This document shows, piece after piece, positions 18,855 to 27,740 of a DNA stretch of 64,000 nt. The position numbers and the translations under genes were made by a program. Numbering within the stretch: position 1 is the stretch's first letter; each line of letters begins with the position of its first letter. The notes under the pieces are model-generated. The model was given only the letters and a program-made list of their open reading frames with translations, searched no databases and had not been told where the DNA came from. The DNA comes from Glaciecola petra (GTDB taxonomy: Bacteria; Pseudomonadota; Gammaproteobacteria; Enterobacterales; Alteromonadaceae): positions 1,741,027 through 1,805,026 of the forward strand of contig NZ_JAVRHX010000001.1 in assembly GCF_031846345.1 (NCBI RefSeq). The letters are read 5' to 3'.

Positions 18855-19808
18855 CTATTTAACTTTACGACGACTCATTCCTGCCGCCCCAACCAATGCT
18901 AAACCAAACAGCGCTATTGTACCCGGGGTATTAACAACATTTGCTGGCGTTGCGGTAAAGATATTTGCAGAAAACTGGTTAAATCCATTTGGGTCACCAA
19001 ATTGCGTTCGACCGTCTACAATAAAAGCATCGTTAAAAAAGACCAAAGGATCATCTAGCGACATTGTGCTAGTAGCCGTTACTGAATAAATAAGGTCAAA
19101 CGTTTGCCCCGCAGCAATTAAACCAAGGTCAATATTGAATGATTGCGAGCCCCAGCCAAAGAAACCACCGCCATTGTATGTGCCCAGGGATTGGGTGCCG
19201 CTTTCGTCAAAACTAAGCTCGTTATTATCGATAGTAAGTGATGCTTCCGAACTCCATACAACATTGCCGTCAAGCGTAATATTAGCTTCGTATAAAGAGG
19301 CTGCATTTAGGCGTGAGGAACAATTTACTGGCTGCGGGTCAACCGCCAACACGTTCGAAGTTGCTGTGGCAATTGGAAAATCGAAATCTGGGCGATCATT
19401 TCCATCTCCATAACCGTCGCCGTATCCGTCATCACAGAACACTGAAATTGATCCGTTCATTACATTGAAATCAAAATCAAAAAACGAATCATCACCTTCG
19501 TTTGTAACGCTATAGCTCTGAGTTACGCTAGATACGTGTGATGCTGAAATACCAGAAGCTGACGCTGTTGTATAAAACCAACCTGCATCGTTACCTCGAG
19601 CAGAACCACTTGCGAAATTACCGTTATCATTTGCACTCGAGAAAGAGTTCACTGAAACAGCACTTGAATCGCTATCGGAGTCTGAATCAGAGCCTGCTGA
19701 ACTATTTGTACTTGAGTCAAGCCCTAATGTTATTGTGTTTGCATGAACGCTTCCTACCGCTCCTAAACTGAGTGCGATTAAAGCGGCGAGTTTTGTTTTG
19801 TTTTGCAT
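18855..19808 (-). CDS. Secreted PEP-CTERM-like sorted protein
   Basis: The 317-residue protein has an N-terminal signal peptide (Lys at 4 and 6, hydrophobic 8-20, SVHA cleavage site near 23). A Ser/Asp-rich stretch (about 36-50) and a long beta-type region follow. At the C-terminus there is a short NTPGT motif, then a hydrophobic helix and an arginine-rich end (SRRKVK). That tripartite tail is the PEP-CTERM sorting signal, recognised by exosortase and used for surface attachment or release into extracellular matrix. The usual Pro-Glu-Pro is Asn-Thr-Pro here. No exosortase or polysaccharide genes lie in this window. The body has no domain I recognise. Its ATG is at 19808, with AGGGAC about eight bases upstream. 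Confidence 0.75.
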   Translation of the reverse strand: MQNKTKLAALIALSLGAVGSVHANTITLGLDSSTNSSAGSDSDSDSDSSAVSVNSFSSANDNGNFASGSARGNDAGWFYTTASASGISASHVSSVTQSYSVTNEGDDSFFDFDFNVMNGSISVFCDDGYGDGYGDGNDRPDFDFPIATATSNVLAVDPQPVNCSSRLNAASLYEANITLDGNVVWSSEASLTIDNNELSFDESGTQSLGTYNGGGFFGWGSQSFNIDLGLIAAGQTFDLIYSVTATSTMSLDDPLVFFNDAFIVDGRTQFGDPNGFNQFSANIFTATPANVVNTPGTIALFGLALVGAAGMSRRKVK

Positions 19809-20093
19809 AATATGTCCCTCATTACTTTATAATTTTACGCTTCCATTTTCATGGTGTATATCATGACTGCTTTTACATGGCAAAATCATATCAAGCAAAA
19901 AATATTCCTTTATTTTTATATTAATATTTTCATATAGTTAACTAATGATGTATTTTGAATGTGAAAAATTTGTAAAAATTCTTGACAGTATTGAGAACAA
20001 GAAGAAACATGCTATCCAATCTCTCAAATGCTTACTTTGACCAAGTAACAAAAGCATCATTTATGATAGTTATAAAATATTCCATTCTATATA

Positions 20094-20120
20094 TTGATAA
20101 TAACACCAACTTTCTATACT
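20094..20120 (+). promoter_or_regulatory. Possible sigma70 promoter of the his operon
   Basis: TTGATA (20094-20099) and TATACT (20115-20120) resemble -35 and -10 boxes and precede the leader peptide by about 40 bases. The spacer is only 15 bases, shorter than ideal, so this is tentative. Confidence 0.35.
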
Positions 20121-20160
20121 ATTTGCGGCGTTGAACACAATATCGCGAATTTTCGGAAAT

Positions 20161-20208
20161 ATGAATAATATAACAAATTTTAATCATCACCATCATTTAA
20201 GCACTTAG
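20161..20208 (+). CDS. hisL: Histidine operon leader peptide HisL
   Basis: A 15-codon reading frame begins with ATG at 20161 and ends with TAG at 20206. Codons 9-12 are CAT CAC CAT CAT, four consecutive histidines. It lies about 170 bases before hisG and directly ahead of alternative RNA hairpins, which is the classic arrangement of his attenuation. When charged tRNA-His is scarce, the ribosome stalls at the His codons and lets the antiterminator form. The enterobacterial leader has seven His codons, so this one is shorter. The ribosome-binding site is weak (GGAAAT before the ATG). The peptide is a sensor and has no other expected function. Confidence 0.88.
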   Translation: MNNITNFNHHHHLST

Positions 20209-20304
20209 CCTTTCAGGACTGTGCTTGGAAGGTTGCACCCTTCCATTGGCGTTGAATATAATTTGAAGCCCTCGGAAGGAAACTTTCGGGGGTTTTTCCT
20301 TTTT
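20199..20304 (+). terminator. his attenuator with alternative hairpins
   Basis: Four pairing segments can be read. AAGCAC (20199-20204) pairs with GTGCTT (20221-20226). TGGAAGG (20226-20232) pairs with CCTTCCA (20239-20245). The terminator CCCTCGGAAG (20269-20278) pairs with CTTTCGGGGG (20283-20292) over a GAAA loop, followed by TTTTTCCTTTTT (20293-20304). The antiterminator is the pairing of CCTTCC (20239-20244) with GGAAGG (20274-20279), which would break the terminator stem. The mutually exclusive pairings and the adjoining His codons make attenuation control very likely. Confidence 0.88.
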
Positions 20305-20374
20305 AAAAGCCCTTAGATGAACCCAAAAATAAGTAGACTAGACGTATGATAACGTCAAACATTTAGGAAGAAGT

Positions 20375-21274
20375 ATGAGCAATAGTAATCGACTCCGCAT
20401 TGCGGTGCAAAAATCTGGTCGTTTGAGTGATGACAGCATCGCACTTTTAAAAGCCATAGGTATTAAACTTCAAATCAGAGATCGTCTTTTAATTGCTCAT
20501 AGCACAAACCAAGATATAGACTTGCTGCGCGTTAGAGATGATGATATTCCGGGTCTAGTCATGGACGGTGTGGCCGACTTGGGTTTTATTGGAGAAAATG
20601 AGTTAGAAGAAAAGATGCTTGAACGACAGTCCGCTAATAAGACAGCGAGTTTTATTACTTTACGTCGACTTGACTATGGTGGTTGTCGTTTGTCTATTGC
20701 CGTCCCTAACGAATTTAATTACCAATCACTCGCCTCTTTAGAAGGTAAAAAAGTTGCCACGACTTATCCATATTTATTAGAGCGCTTTTTTAAAGATAAA
20801 GGCATCAACGCCCAAGCGGTAATGCTAACAGGCTCGGTCGAAGTTGCCCCGCGTGCCGGTGTAGCCGATGCGATATGCGATCTCGTATCAACGGGCGCAA
20901 CACTAGAAGCAAACGGACTAACTGAAAAAGATGAGGTCTTTGTTTCAAAAGCAGTGTTGATTCAAAAGTCCGGAGCTTTGTCAGAAGAAAAACAAGCCTT
21001 GATAGCACGATTGTTGCCGCGTATGGATGGCGTGTTGCAAGCAAAAGAAAGCAAATACATCATGCTACATGCACCAAAAGAATACTTAGAACAAGTAAAA
21101 TCTTTATTGCCCGGCGTCGAAAACCCAACCGTATTACCTCTATCTGGTATAGACAATCGAGTCGCGGTACACGTGGTGAGTTCAGAAACTCTTTTTTGGG
21201 AAACAATGGAAAAACTAAAAGCAATAGGCTGCAGTTCTATTCTTGTGTTACCCATTGAAAAAATGATGGCATAA
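20375..21274 (+). CDS. hisG: ATP phosphoribosyltransferase HisG (long form)
   Basis: HisG catalyses the first step of histidine synthesis, joining ATP and PRPP. At 299 residues it is the long, homohexameric form with a C-terminal regulatory domain (about 225-299) for histidine feedback, so no HisZ subunit is needed. The catalytic part shows DLGFIGENELEE near 70 and the PRPP-binding type stretch DLVSTGATLEANGL near 170. An AGGAAG ribosome-binding site lies just before the ATG. It is the first structural gene of the complete his operon. Confidence 0.96.
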   Translation: MSNSNRLRIAVQKSGRLSDDSIALLKAIGIKLQIRDRLLIAHSTNQDIDLLRVRDDDIPGLVMDGVADLGFIGENELEEKMLERQSANKTASFITLRRLDYGGCRLSIAVPNEFNYQSLASLEGKKVATTYPYLLERFFKDKGINAQAVMLTGSVEVAPRAGVADAICDLVSTGATLEANGLTEKDEVFVSKAVLIQKSGALSEEKQALIARLLPRMDGVLQAKESKYIMLHAPKEYLEQVKSLLPGVENPTVLPLSGIDNRVAVHVVSSETLFWETMEKLKAIGCSSILVLPIEKMMA

Positions 21275-21278
21275 AACA

Positions 21279-22595
21279 ATGAAGCTACCCAGTCCTATTT
21301 TTTGGCAAAAATCCTCGGCAAGCGAGCGCGAAAACGCCCTTGCTCGTCCAGCTTTGGCTGATTCAGCGAGCGTTAAAAAAGCTGTTAGTCTTATTCTCAG
21401 TGAAGTGAGGTCAGAAGGTGATGTCGCGATTTGCCGCTTAACCGAAAAATTTGACCAAGTCAGGTTGACTCATTTAAAACTCGAACAAAATCAAATTACA
21501 GAAATTGCATCTACGACACCGGCTAATGTCAAAACCGCTATTGATTTGGCTTATGATAATATACACCGTTTCCATGCCGCGCAATTTCCTAAAGATATTA
21601 AGATAGAAACCCAACCTGGGGTCCTATGCGAACAAAAGCATTCAGCACTTGAAAAGGTAGGCTTGTATATTCCAGGAGGCACAGCACCTCTGCCGTCAAC
21701 GGTATTGATGCTAGGTGTATCCGCACAGGTGGCTGGCTGCGACAGGAAAATCCTGTGTACACCGCCTTCATCCGAAGGGAGAATTGCCGCTGAAATATTA
21801 TATGCGGCACAAAAATGCGGTATCACTGAAGTATTTATGTGCGGTGGCGCGCAAGCCATTGCTGGAATGGCTTATGGAACCCAAAGCATCCCCAAAGTCG
21901 ACAAAATATTTGGACCGGGTAACAGCTTTGTGACTGAAGCTAAGCAACAAGTTAGTCAACAAGCTTTTGGTGCGGCTATTGATATGCCTGCTGGTCCCTC
22001 CGAAGTGTTAGTATTAGCTGATAAACATGCCAACCAAGCTTTTGTTGCTGCTGATTTACTATCGCAAGCTGAACATGGTAGCGATTCTCAAGCGATATTA
22101 GTTTGCGACGACGGCGAATGGACGTTATCAGTACAGGCGGAAATTAATAAACAACTTGCCATGTTGAACCGCAAATCAATTGCTGAAAAAGCCATGAACA
22201 ATAGCCGCTTTATTGTGACTGATGACATAGAACAAGCAATAGATGTTACCAATTTGTATGCCGCAGAACATTTAATTATTCAAACCAAAGATGCCGAGCA
22301 TATTGGCAATAAAGTGAAAAATGCGGGTTCAATATTTGTTGGACCGTACTCGCCTGAATCAGCGGGTGACTACGCTAGTGGTACTAACCATGTTTTGCCT
22401 ACCTATGGCTTTGCGCGCAATTATTCTAGTCTCGGCTTACTTGATTTTATGCGCAGATACACTGTGCAAACTATTAGCCAACAAGGCTTAGTCAATATTT
22501 CTAGTGCTATTGTCAATTTAGCGATGGCAGAAGGCTTAGATGCGCATGCAAATGCAGTGAGTATTCGCTTAAAACAGGATGCTAATAATGTCTAA
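21279..22595 (+). CDS. hisD: Histidinol dehydrogenase HisD
   Basis: HisD oxidises histidinol to histidine in two NAD-dependent steps, the last reactions of the pathway. The 438-residue protein has the family length and the motifs YIPGGTAPLPSTVLM, VDKIFGPGNSFVTEAK and DMPAGPSEVLVLAD, plus a zinc/active-site region with SQAEHGSDSQ. It follows hisG after four bases and overlaps the hisC start region, so it is translated from the same message. Confidence 0.96.
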   Translation: MKLPSPIFWQKSSASERENALARPALADSASVKKAVSLILSEVRSEGDVAICRLTEKFDQVRLTHLKLEQNQITEIASTTPANVKTAIDLAYDNIHRFHAAQFPKDIKIETQPGVLCEQKHSALEKVGLYIPGGTAPLPSTVLMLGVSAQVAGCDRKILCTPPSSEGRIAAEILYAAQKCGITEVFMCGGAQAIAGMAYGTQSIPKVDKIFGPGNSFVTEAKQQVSQQAFGAAIDMPAGPSEVLVLADKHANQAFVAADLLSQAEHGSDSQAILVCDDGEWTLSVQAEINKQLAMLNRKSIAEKAMNNSRFIVTDDIEQAIDVTNLYAAEHLIIQTKDAEHIGNKVKNAGSIFVGPYSPESAGDYASGTNHVLPTYGFARNYSSLGLLDFMRRYTVQTISQQGLVNISSAIVNLAMAEGLDAHANAVSIRLKQDANNV

Positions 22596-23826
22596 ACTCA
22601 AGGCTTCACAAACTAACCAAGTATTCGAAAATACTCACGATGGAAACTGGTTAAGTAGCTTATGCAATGATCATGTAAATAAGCTAACGCCATACGAATC
22701 CGCTCGCCGGCTATTTTCAGCCAGTGAAGACGCATCCAATAGTGGACAAACTAAGGTCTGGCTAAATGCGAATGAAGCACCTGAATCTGAGCACTATACA
22801 CTCAATAGTGATCTATTGAATCGCTATCCAGACTGTCAACCAGATGATGTTTTGCTTGCTTATAGTCAGTACTCAAATTCGTTTTTTAATGTCAGCAATA
22901 TAAGCAAAGACAATATTGTTATTACACGCGGGGCTGATGAGGGCATTGAACTGCTCATCAGGGCTTTTTGCAAACCCAATTCAGACGCTATTTTAATATG
23001 CCCACCAACTTATGGTATGTATAAAATAAGTGCTGATACTTTTGCTGTTAATACACTCAAAGTTCCACTACTTGAAAACAGTATAAAAGAAAGTAAATCT
23101 AGTAAAATAGAGAATGATTTTTCACTCGATACTAGTGGCATAGTTAACACATTACAAAGCTCTTCAAATGTTAAGCTTGTATTTTTATGCTCTCCTAACA
23201 ATCCAACAGGTACCTTGATCAACGAATCAGACCTTGTCACTATTTTACAAGCTAGCAGTAAGAATTGTATTGTTGTAGTTGACGAAGCGTACATCGAATT
23301 TAGTGTTTGTAGCAGCAAGCAAAAACTTCTAAATCAATTCGATAATTTGGTTATTCTAAGAACGCTTTCCAAAGCCTATGCTCTCGCCGGTATTCGCTGT
23401 GGCTTTGTGCTTTGTTCAGAAGCAATTAAAACGATATTGTTGAAAGTAATCGCACCCTATCCTGTGCCCGGCCCTGTTGCACAAATAGCGGCTCAAGCAC
23501 TCAGCCAATCGACTCGTGATGTTATGCTTAACCGGGTACAATCACTCAAGTCAGAATTAGATAAAATGACAAAGGCCTTACAAAGCATTGATCAGGTTGA
23601 ACTAGTGGGTAAGCAGTGTGGCAATTTCGTTTTGTTTAGAAGTGATAACAATAAACAATTAATGCTGTTTTTAGTGGAAAATCGTATGCTTATACGCGAC
23701 CAATCAAAGCAGTTATTACTTAATAATTGTTTAAGAATAACAGTTGGTACACCAACTCAAAATCAACAACTACTAGCACTCATTAAGACGTTTTTTAACC
23801 AAATTCAAAAAGAGGCCAATTCATGA
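22588..23826 (+). CDS. hisC: Histidinol-phosphate aminotransferase HisC
   Basis: HisC is the PLP-dependent transaminase that converts imidazole-acetol phosphate to histidinol phosphate. The PLP-lysine motif is LSKAYALAGIRCGF, and the conserved SPNNPTGT and VVDEAYIEF lie upstream of it. Two ATG codons are available, at 22579 and 22588. I chose 22588 because AGGA (22576-22579) is eight bases before it. The protein, about 412 residues, is some 50 longer than the usual ~355-residue HisC, mostly from an N-terminal extension before the conserved LNANEAPE. It overlaps hisD by eight bases and hisB by four. Confidence 0.93.
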   Translation: MSKLKASQTNQVFENTHDGNWLSSLCNDHVNKLTPYESARRLFSASEDASNSGQTKVWLNANEAPESEHYTLNSDLLNRYPDCQPDDVLLAYSQYSNSFFNVSNISKDNIVITRGADEGIELLIRAFCKPNSDAILICPPTYGMYKISADTFAVNTLKVPLLENSIKESKSSKIENDFSLDTSGIVNTLQSSSNVKLVFLCSPNNPTGTLINESDLVTILQASSKNCIVVVDEAYIEFSVCSSKQKLLNQFDNLVILRTLSKAYALAGIRCGFVLCSEAIKTILLKVIAPYPVPGPVAQIAAQALSQSTRDVMLNRVQSLKSELDKMTKALQSIDQVELVGKQCGNFVLFRSDNNKQLMLFLVENRMLIRDQSKQLLLNNCLRITVGTPTQNQQLLALIKTFFNQIQKEANS

Positions 23827-24893
23827 GCCAACAAGCAATATTATTTATCGATAGAGATGGTACCTTGGTCGAAGAGCCTCCCATCGATAAACAACTAGAT
23901 AGTCTCGAAAAACTAGTATTTGAACCGAAGGTTATTCCCAACCTATTAGCACTTCAACAATCAGGGTATTCTTTAGTGATGGTATCTAATCAAGATGGAT
24001 TGGGCACAAATAGCTTCCCACAAAAAGATTTTGAGACGCCTCACAATGCAATGATGGCGATATTTGAGTCACAAGGTGTGAAGTTTGATGAGGTATTAAT
24101 ATGTCCCCACTTTGATAGTGACCAGTGCAGTTGTCGCAAGCCTAAATTGGGTCTAGTTAGTGACTATTTGCAAAAAGGTAAAGTAGATTTCCAGCGCTCC
24201 TGTGTTATTGGCGATCGTGACACTGATATTCAATTAGCCAATAATATGGGAATTAAAGGTATCAAATACGGCCCTAAAGATAATAATTGGGATGCCATTA
24301 CAAAATTATTAACGCAGTCTCCACGTATTGCTGAAGTCATTCGCAAAACGTCAGAGACTCAAATTAGCGTCACAGTGAATCTAGACAGTCAAAACAAGTC
24401 AGATATTCATACTGGCATAGGGTTTTTTGATCATATGCTAGACCAAATTGCTACTCATGCTGGTTTTTACTTAAATTTACAAGTCGTTGGTGACCTTCAT
24501 ATAGACGACCATCATAGTGTCGAAGATACCGCATTAGCGCTGGGTGAAGCACTTAAGAAAGCCCTTGGAGATAAGCGAGGCATTGCAAGATTTGGCTTTG
24601 CATTACCTATGGATGAATGCAGGGCCGAATGTTTGATAGATATTTCAAATCGACCACATTTGCAGTTTAACGCTGATTTTACGCGTGAAAAAGTTGGTGA
24701 AATGGCGACAGAAATGGTCTCGCACTTTTTTTATTCTATTGCTCAGTCAATGGGTCTGTCATTACATTTGTCTACTACCGAAGGCAACGCCCACCATCAA
24801 GTAGAGAGCCTATTTAAAGTGTTTGGACGCGCACTTCGACAAGCAATCAATAAACAAGGTGATGTATTACCGAGCTCTAAAGGAGCCCTTTAA
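23823..24893 (+). CDS. hisB: Bifunctional histidinol-phosphatase / imidazoleglycerol-phosphate dehydratase HisB
   Basis: The 356-residue protein fuses two enzymes of the pathway, as in enterobacteria. The N-terminal HAD-type histidinol phosphatase (about 1-165) starts with the nucleophile motif DRDGTL at 10-15 and carries a Cys/His zinc-loop (CPHFDSDQCSCRKP). The C-terminal dehydratase (about 168-356) has the HHSVEDTALALGEAL and EGNAHHQVESLFK manganese-binding motifs. The start ATG overlaps the hisC stop (ATGA). The gene ends directly before hisH. Confidence 0.96.
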   Translation: MSQQAILFIDRDGTLVEEPPIDKQLDSLEKLVFEPKVIPNLLALQQSGYSLVMVSNQDGLGTNSFPQKDFETPHNAMMAIFESQGVKFDEVLICPHFDSDQCSCRKPKLGLVSDYLQKGKVDFQRSCVIGDRDTDIQLANNMGIKGIKYGPKDNNWDAITKLLTQSPRIAEVIRKTSETQISVTVNLDSQNKSDIHTGIGFFDHMLDQIATHAGFYLNLQVVGDLHIDDHHSVEDTALALGEALKKALGDKRGIARFGFALPMDECRAECLIDISNRPHLQFNADFTREKVGEMATEMVSHFFYSIAQSMGLSLHLSTTEGNAHHQVESLFKVFGRALRQAINKQGDVLPSSKGAL

Positions 24894-25508
24894 ATGTCGC
24901 AAGCTGCTCTAACTATTGTGGATACTGGTTGTGCTAATATTGCTTCTGTCAAATTTGCGGTAGAACGTTTAGGTATTATAGCTGAGGTATCTGACGACAT
25001 AAGGGTCATAGCCAAGTCTCAACGAGTTATCTTACCTGGTGTAGGTAGCGCTCCTGCTGCAATGAAAAGTATTCACGCGAAAAATCTTAAAGACTGTTTG
25101 TTAAATCTAACTCAGCCCGTTTTAGGTGTTTGTTTAGGCATGCAACTAATGGTAGAGGAGTCGCAAGAATGTGACTTGGGCAAAAATGAAAATACTCAAG
25201 GGCTAGGATTAATGCCGGGTACGGTCGAAAAAATGCAAGTTGGACAACTACGTTTGCCACATATGGGGTGGAATAAAGTTCATAGTATTAACAGTAATGC
25301 ACTGTTTGATGGTATAGATGATGGCGCTTATTTTTATTTTGTGCATGGCTACGCAGTGCCAGAATATGAATATACCCTTGCAGTAAGTGAGTATGCCAAA
25401 CCTTTCTCTGCCGCAATCAATAAAGACAATTTCTTTGGTGTACAGTTTCATCCAGAACGAAGCTCCGACGCCGGTGCACAATTATTAAAAAACTTTTCTA
25501 GGTTATAA
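24894..25508 (+). CDS. hisH: Imidazole glycerol phosphate synthase glutaminase subunit HisH
   Basis: HisH releases ammonia from glutamine and passes it to HisF. The 204-residue protein is a class I glutamine amidotransferase with the nucleophile Cys in GVCLGMQLM (about residues 80-88) and the catalytic His-Pro-Glu in VQFHPERSS near the end. The oxyanion-strand motif PGVGSA is near 46-51. It starts immediately after the hisB stop codon, with an AAGGAG site inside the end of hisB. Confidence 0.96.
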   Translation: MSQAALTIVDTGCANIASVKFAVERLGIIAEVSDDIRVIAKSQRVILPGVGSAPAAMKSIHAKNLKDCLLNLTQPVLGVCLGMQLMVEESQECDLGKNENTQGLGLMPGTVEKMQVGQLRLPHMGWNKVHSINSNALFDGIDDGAYFYFVHGYAVPEYEYTLAVSEYAKPFSAAINKDNFFGVQFHPERSSDAGAQLLKNFSRL

Positions 25509-25510
25509 GC

Positions 25511-26248
25511 ATGCTAATACCTGCTATCGATTTAATAGAAGGAAATGTGGTTCGCCTTTATCAAGGTGATTACAAACAAAAGACACAATACGAATTAGAT
25601 CCTGTTGAGGTGGTCAAATTATATGCGTCACAGGGTGCAGAAATCCTCCATATTGTTGACTTAACCGGGGCTAAAGACCCCAGCAAAAGACAGATACCTC
25701 TGATCAAAAAAATGATAGCAACCGGACTTATGCGTTTTCAAGCGGGTGGTGGCATAAGAACCAAGCAAGATGTCCTCGATTTATTGAATGCAGGGGTTGA
25801 ACGAGTCGTAATTGGATCGTTGGCTGTCAGTGACACCGAGACTGTCACTGGTTGGTTTAAAGAGTTTGGACCTGATAAAATTGTATTAGCTTTAGACATT
25901 AATATCGATGAACACGGCAACAAATTTGTCGCGACTCATGGTTGGCAAAATGATTCAGGGGTGAGCATTGATGATCTTATTACCCTATATCGAAAATGTG
26001 GACTAAAACACGTATTGTGCACTGATATAAGCCGCGACGGCACCCTGCAAGGTGCTAACCATAGCCTTTACCAATCACTGGTTAGGACATATCAGGATAT
26101 TCAATGGCAGGCCTCGGGTGGTATTGGAAATTTAGACGATATCAATGCGCTAAAACCGAGTAAAGTACAAGCTGTGATTCTTGGCAGGTCTTTACTTGAA
26201 GGAAAATTTACACTTGAGGAGGCGATTAAATGTTGGCAAGACGTATAA
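25511..26248 (+). CDS. hisA: ProFAR isomerase HisA
   Basis: HisA isomerises ProFAR to PRFAR. The 245-residue protein is a (beta/alpha)8 barrel that starts MLIPAIDLIEG, with the catalytic Asp in this first strand. The C-terminal half has TDISRDGTLQG (second catalytic Asp) and ASGGIGNLDD (phosphate binding). It follows hisH after two bases and overlaps hisF by 19 bases, which suggests coupled translation. Confidence 0.96.
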   Translation: MLIPAIDLIEGNVVRLYQGDYKQKTQYELDPVEVVKLYASQGAEILHIVDLTGAKDPSKRQIPLIKKMIATGLMRFQAGGGIRTKQDVLDLLNAGVERVVIGSLAVSDTETVTGWFKEFGPDKIVLALDINIDEHGNKFVATHGWQNDSGVSIDDLITLYRKCGLKHVLCTDISRDGTLQGANHSLYQSLVRTYQDIQWQASGGIGNLDDINALKPSKVQAVILGRSLLEGKFTLEEAIKCWQDV

Positions 26249-27003
26249 TACCATGCCTCGATGTAAAAGACGGGCTGGTGGTAAAAGGAGTAAAATTTCG
26301 TAACCATGAGATTATTGGCGACATTGTGCCTCTTGCAAAACGCTATGCTGAAATTGGTGCTGATGAATTGGTATTTTATGATATTACCGCGTCTAGTGAC
26401 CAGAGAGTGGTCGATAAAAGCTGGGTCAGTAAAATAGCGCAAGTCATCGATATACCATTTTGTGTTGCTGGCGGTATAAAATCAGTTCAAGACGCTGGGC
26501 GCATATTAGCCATGGGTGCTGACAAAATTTCAGTAAATAGCCCTGCTCTGCTTAACCCAGAGCTTATCACCGACTTATATAACACATTTGGACAACAATG
26601 TGTGGTGATTGGTATAGACAGTTTTTACAATGAAGAGACCCGTCAGTATGAAGTATATCAATTTACTGGTGACGAGAGTCGTACCCAAAAAACCAAATGG
26701 CAAACCATCGACTGGATAAAAGAAGTACAACAACGCGGTGCGGGAGAAATCGTGCTTAATTGTATGAATCAGGACGGCGTTCGAAATGGTTATGATATTG
26801 CTCAGCTTAAGCTTATTCGTGAAGCATGTAAGGTGCCGCTAATTGCGTCTGGTGGAGCGGGTGAAATTCAGCATTTTGTTGATGTGTTTGCCCAGGCTGA
26901 TGTGGATGGTGCCTTAGCTGCGTCAGTTTTCCATAAGAATATCATTGATATGGACGAGTTAAAGTCGCATTTGATCAATCAAAAAATTGCAATTCGCCTT
27001 TAA
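26230..27003 (+). CDS. hisF: Imidazole glycerol phosphate synthase cyclase subunit HisF
   Basis: HisF uses ammonia from HisH to form imidazole glycerol phosphate and AICAR. The 257-residue barrel begins with RIIPCLDVKDG (catalytic Asp), has FCVAGGIKS and LNCMNQDG (second catalytic Asp) and ends with VPLIASGGAGE and DGALAASVFH phosphate loops. The start ATG at 26230 lies within the end of hisA and is preceded by a strong GAGGAGG site. Confidence 0.96.
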   Translation: MLARRIIPCLDVKDGLVVKGVKFRNHEIIGDIVPLAKRYAEIGADELVFYDITASSDQRVVDKSWVSKIAQVIDIPFCVAGGIKSVQDAGRILAMGADKISVNSPALLNPELITDLYNTFGQQCVVIGIDSFYNEETRQYEVYQFTGDESRTQKTKWQTIDWIKEVQQRGAGEIVLNCMNQDGVRNGYDIAQLKLIREACKVPLIASGGAGEIQHFVDVFAQADVDGALAASVFHKNIIDMDELKSHLINQKIAIRL

Positions 27004-27044
27004 CCATAAACAGTATGGCATAGTAAATTAGATAAAGAGCTAAA

Positions 27045-27662
27045 ATGAAAATTACCATTGAAAATAGCACAAGCTTAGCATGGGATAAAATGAATGGCCT
27101 GATGCCGTGTATCATACAAGATGCGCGATCTGGGCAAGTTCTTATGCAGGGCTACATGAACCAAGAAGCAGTCGATGTTACCTTAAATAAAGGGCTAGTG
27201 ACATTTTTTAGCAGAAGCAAAAAACGACTTTGGACTAAAGGTGAAAGCTCCCAAAATACCCTTGAACTAGTTGATATCAGCGCCGATTGCGATTTGGACA
27301 GCCTATTAGTATTAGCTAAGCCCAACGGGCCCACTTGTCACCTCGGAACTGCCTCATGTTGGCATAACGCTGACTCAACTAAACTCGGTTTTTTAGCTGA
27401 ATTGGAATCTTTAATTGCATCAAGAAAGTCAGCGCCTGCTTCATCGAGCTACACAGCCAGTTTATATGCTAGTGGTATTAAACGAATCGCCCAAAAAGTA
27501 GGTGAAGAAGGCGTTGAAACAGCGCTCGCAGCTACCGTTGGTGATTTAGAAGAACTCAAAAATGAGTCTGCAGATTTGCTCTACCATCTCATCGTATTGC
27601 TTCAAGCAAGTAAGCTCAGTTTGTCTGATGCAATTACCGTTTTGCAACAAAGACAAAAATAA
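27045..27662 (+). CDS. hisI: Bifunctional PR-AMP cyclohydrolase / PR-ATP pyrophosphohydrolase HisIE
   Basis: This 205-residue protein joins HisI (about 1-115) and HisE (about 118-205), steps 2 and 3 of the pathway. The HisI part shows TKGESS and the zinc-site residues around DCDLDSLL and GPTCHLGTASCW. The HisE part has the helix with KVGEEGVETALAA and NESADLLYHLIVLLQ. It is the last his gene, 41 bases after hisF. Only a weak, AT-rich hairpin follows (around 27664-27688), so some readthrough into the heat-shock region is possible. Confidence 0.95.
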   Translation: MKITIENSTSLAWDKMNGLMPCIIQDARSGQVLMQGYMNQEAVDVTLNKGLVTFFSRSKKRLWTKGESSQNTLELVDISADCDLDSLLVLAKPNGPTCHLGTASCWHNADSTKLGFLAELESLIASRKSAPASSSYTASLYASGIKRIAQKVGEEGVETALAATVGDLEELKNESADLLYHLIVLLQASKLSLSDAITVLQQRQK

Positions 27663-27706
27663 AACTTTATATTTTTCATAAAGATATAATTTATTTTATT
27701 TATTTA

Positions 27707-27734
27707 CTTGAAAATAAATACGCTATCCACATAT
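27707..27734 (+). promoter_or_regulatory. Sigma32-like heat-shock promoter of ibpA
   Basis: CTTGAAA (27707-27713) and CCACATAT (27727-27734) are separated by 13 bases. This matches the sigma32 pattern (CTTGAAA, then CCCCATNT at 11-16 bases) except at one position of the -10 box. Transcription would start near 27741, just before the structured leader of the small heat-shock gene. Confidence 0.72.
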
Positions 27735-27740
27735 CTTAAT

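Noticed and set aside
20185..20196. CAT CAC CAT CAT resembles an engineered His tag from a vector
   Set aside because: It is inside a natural short leader peptide directly before the his operon attenuator; no vector sequence surrounds it.
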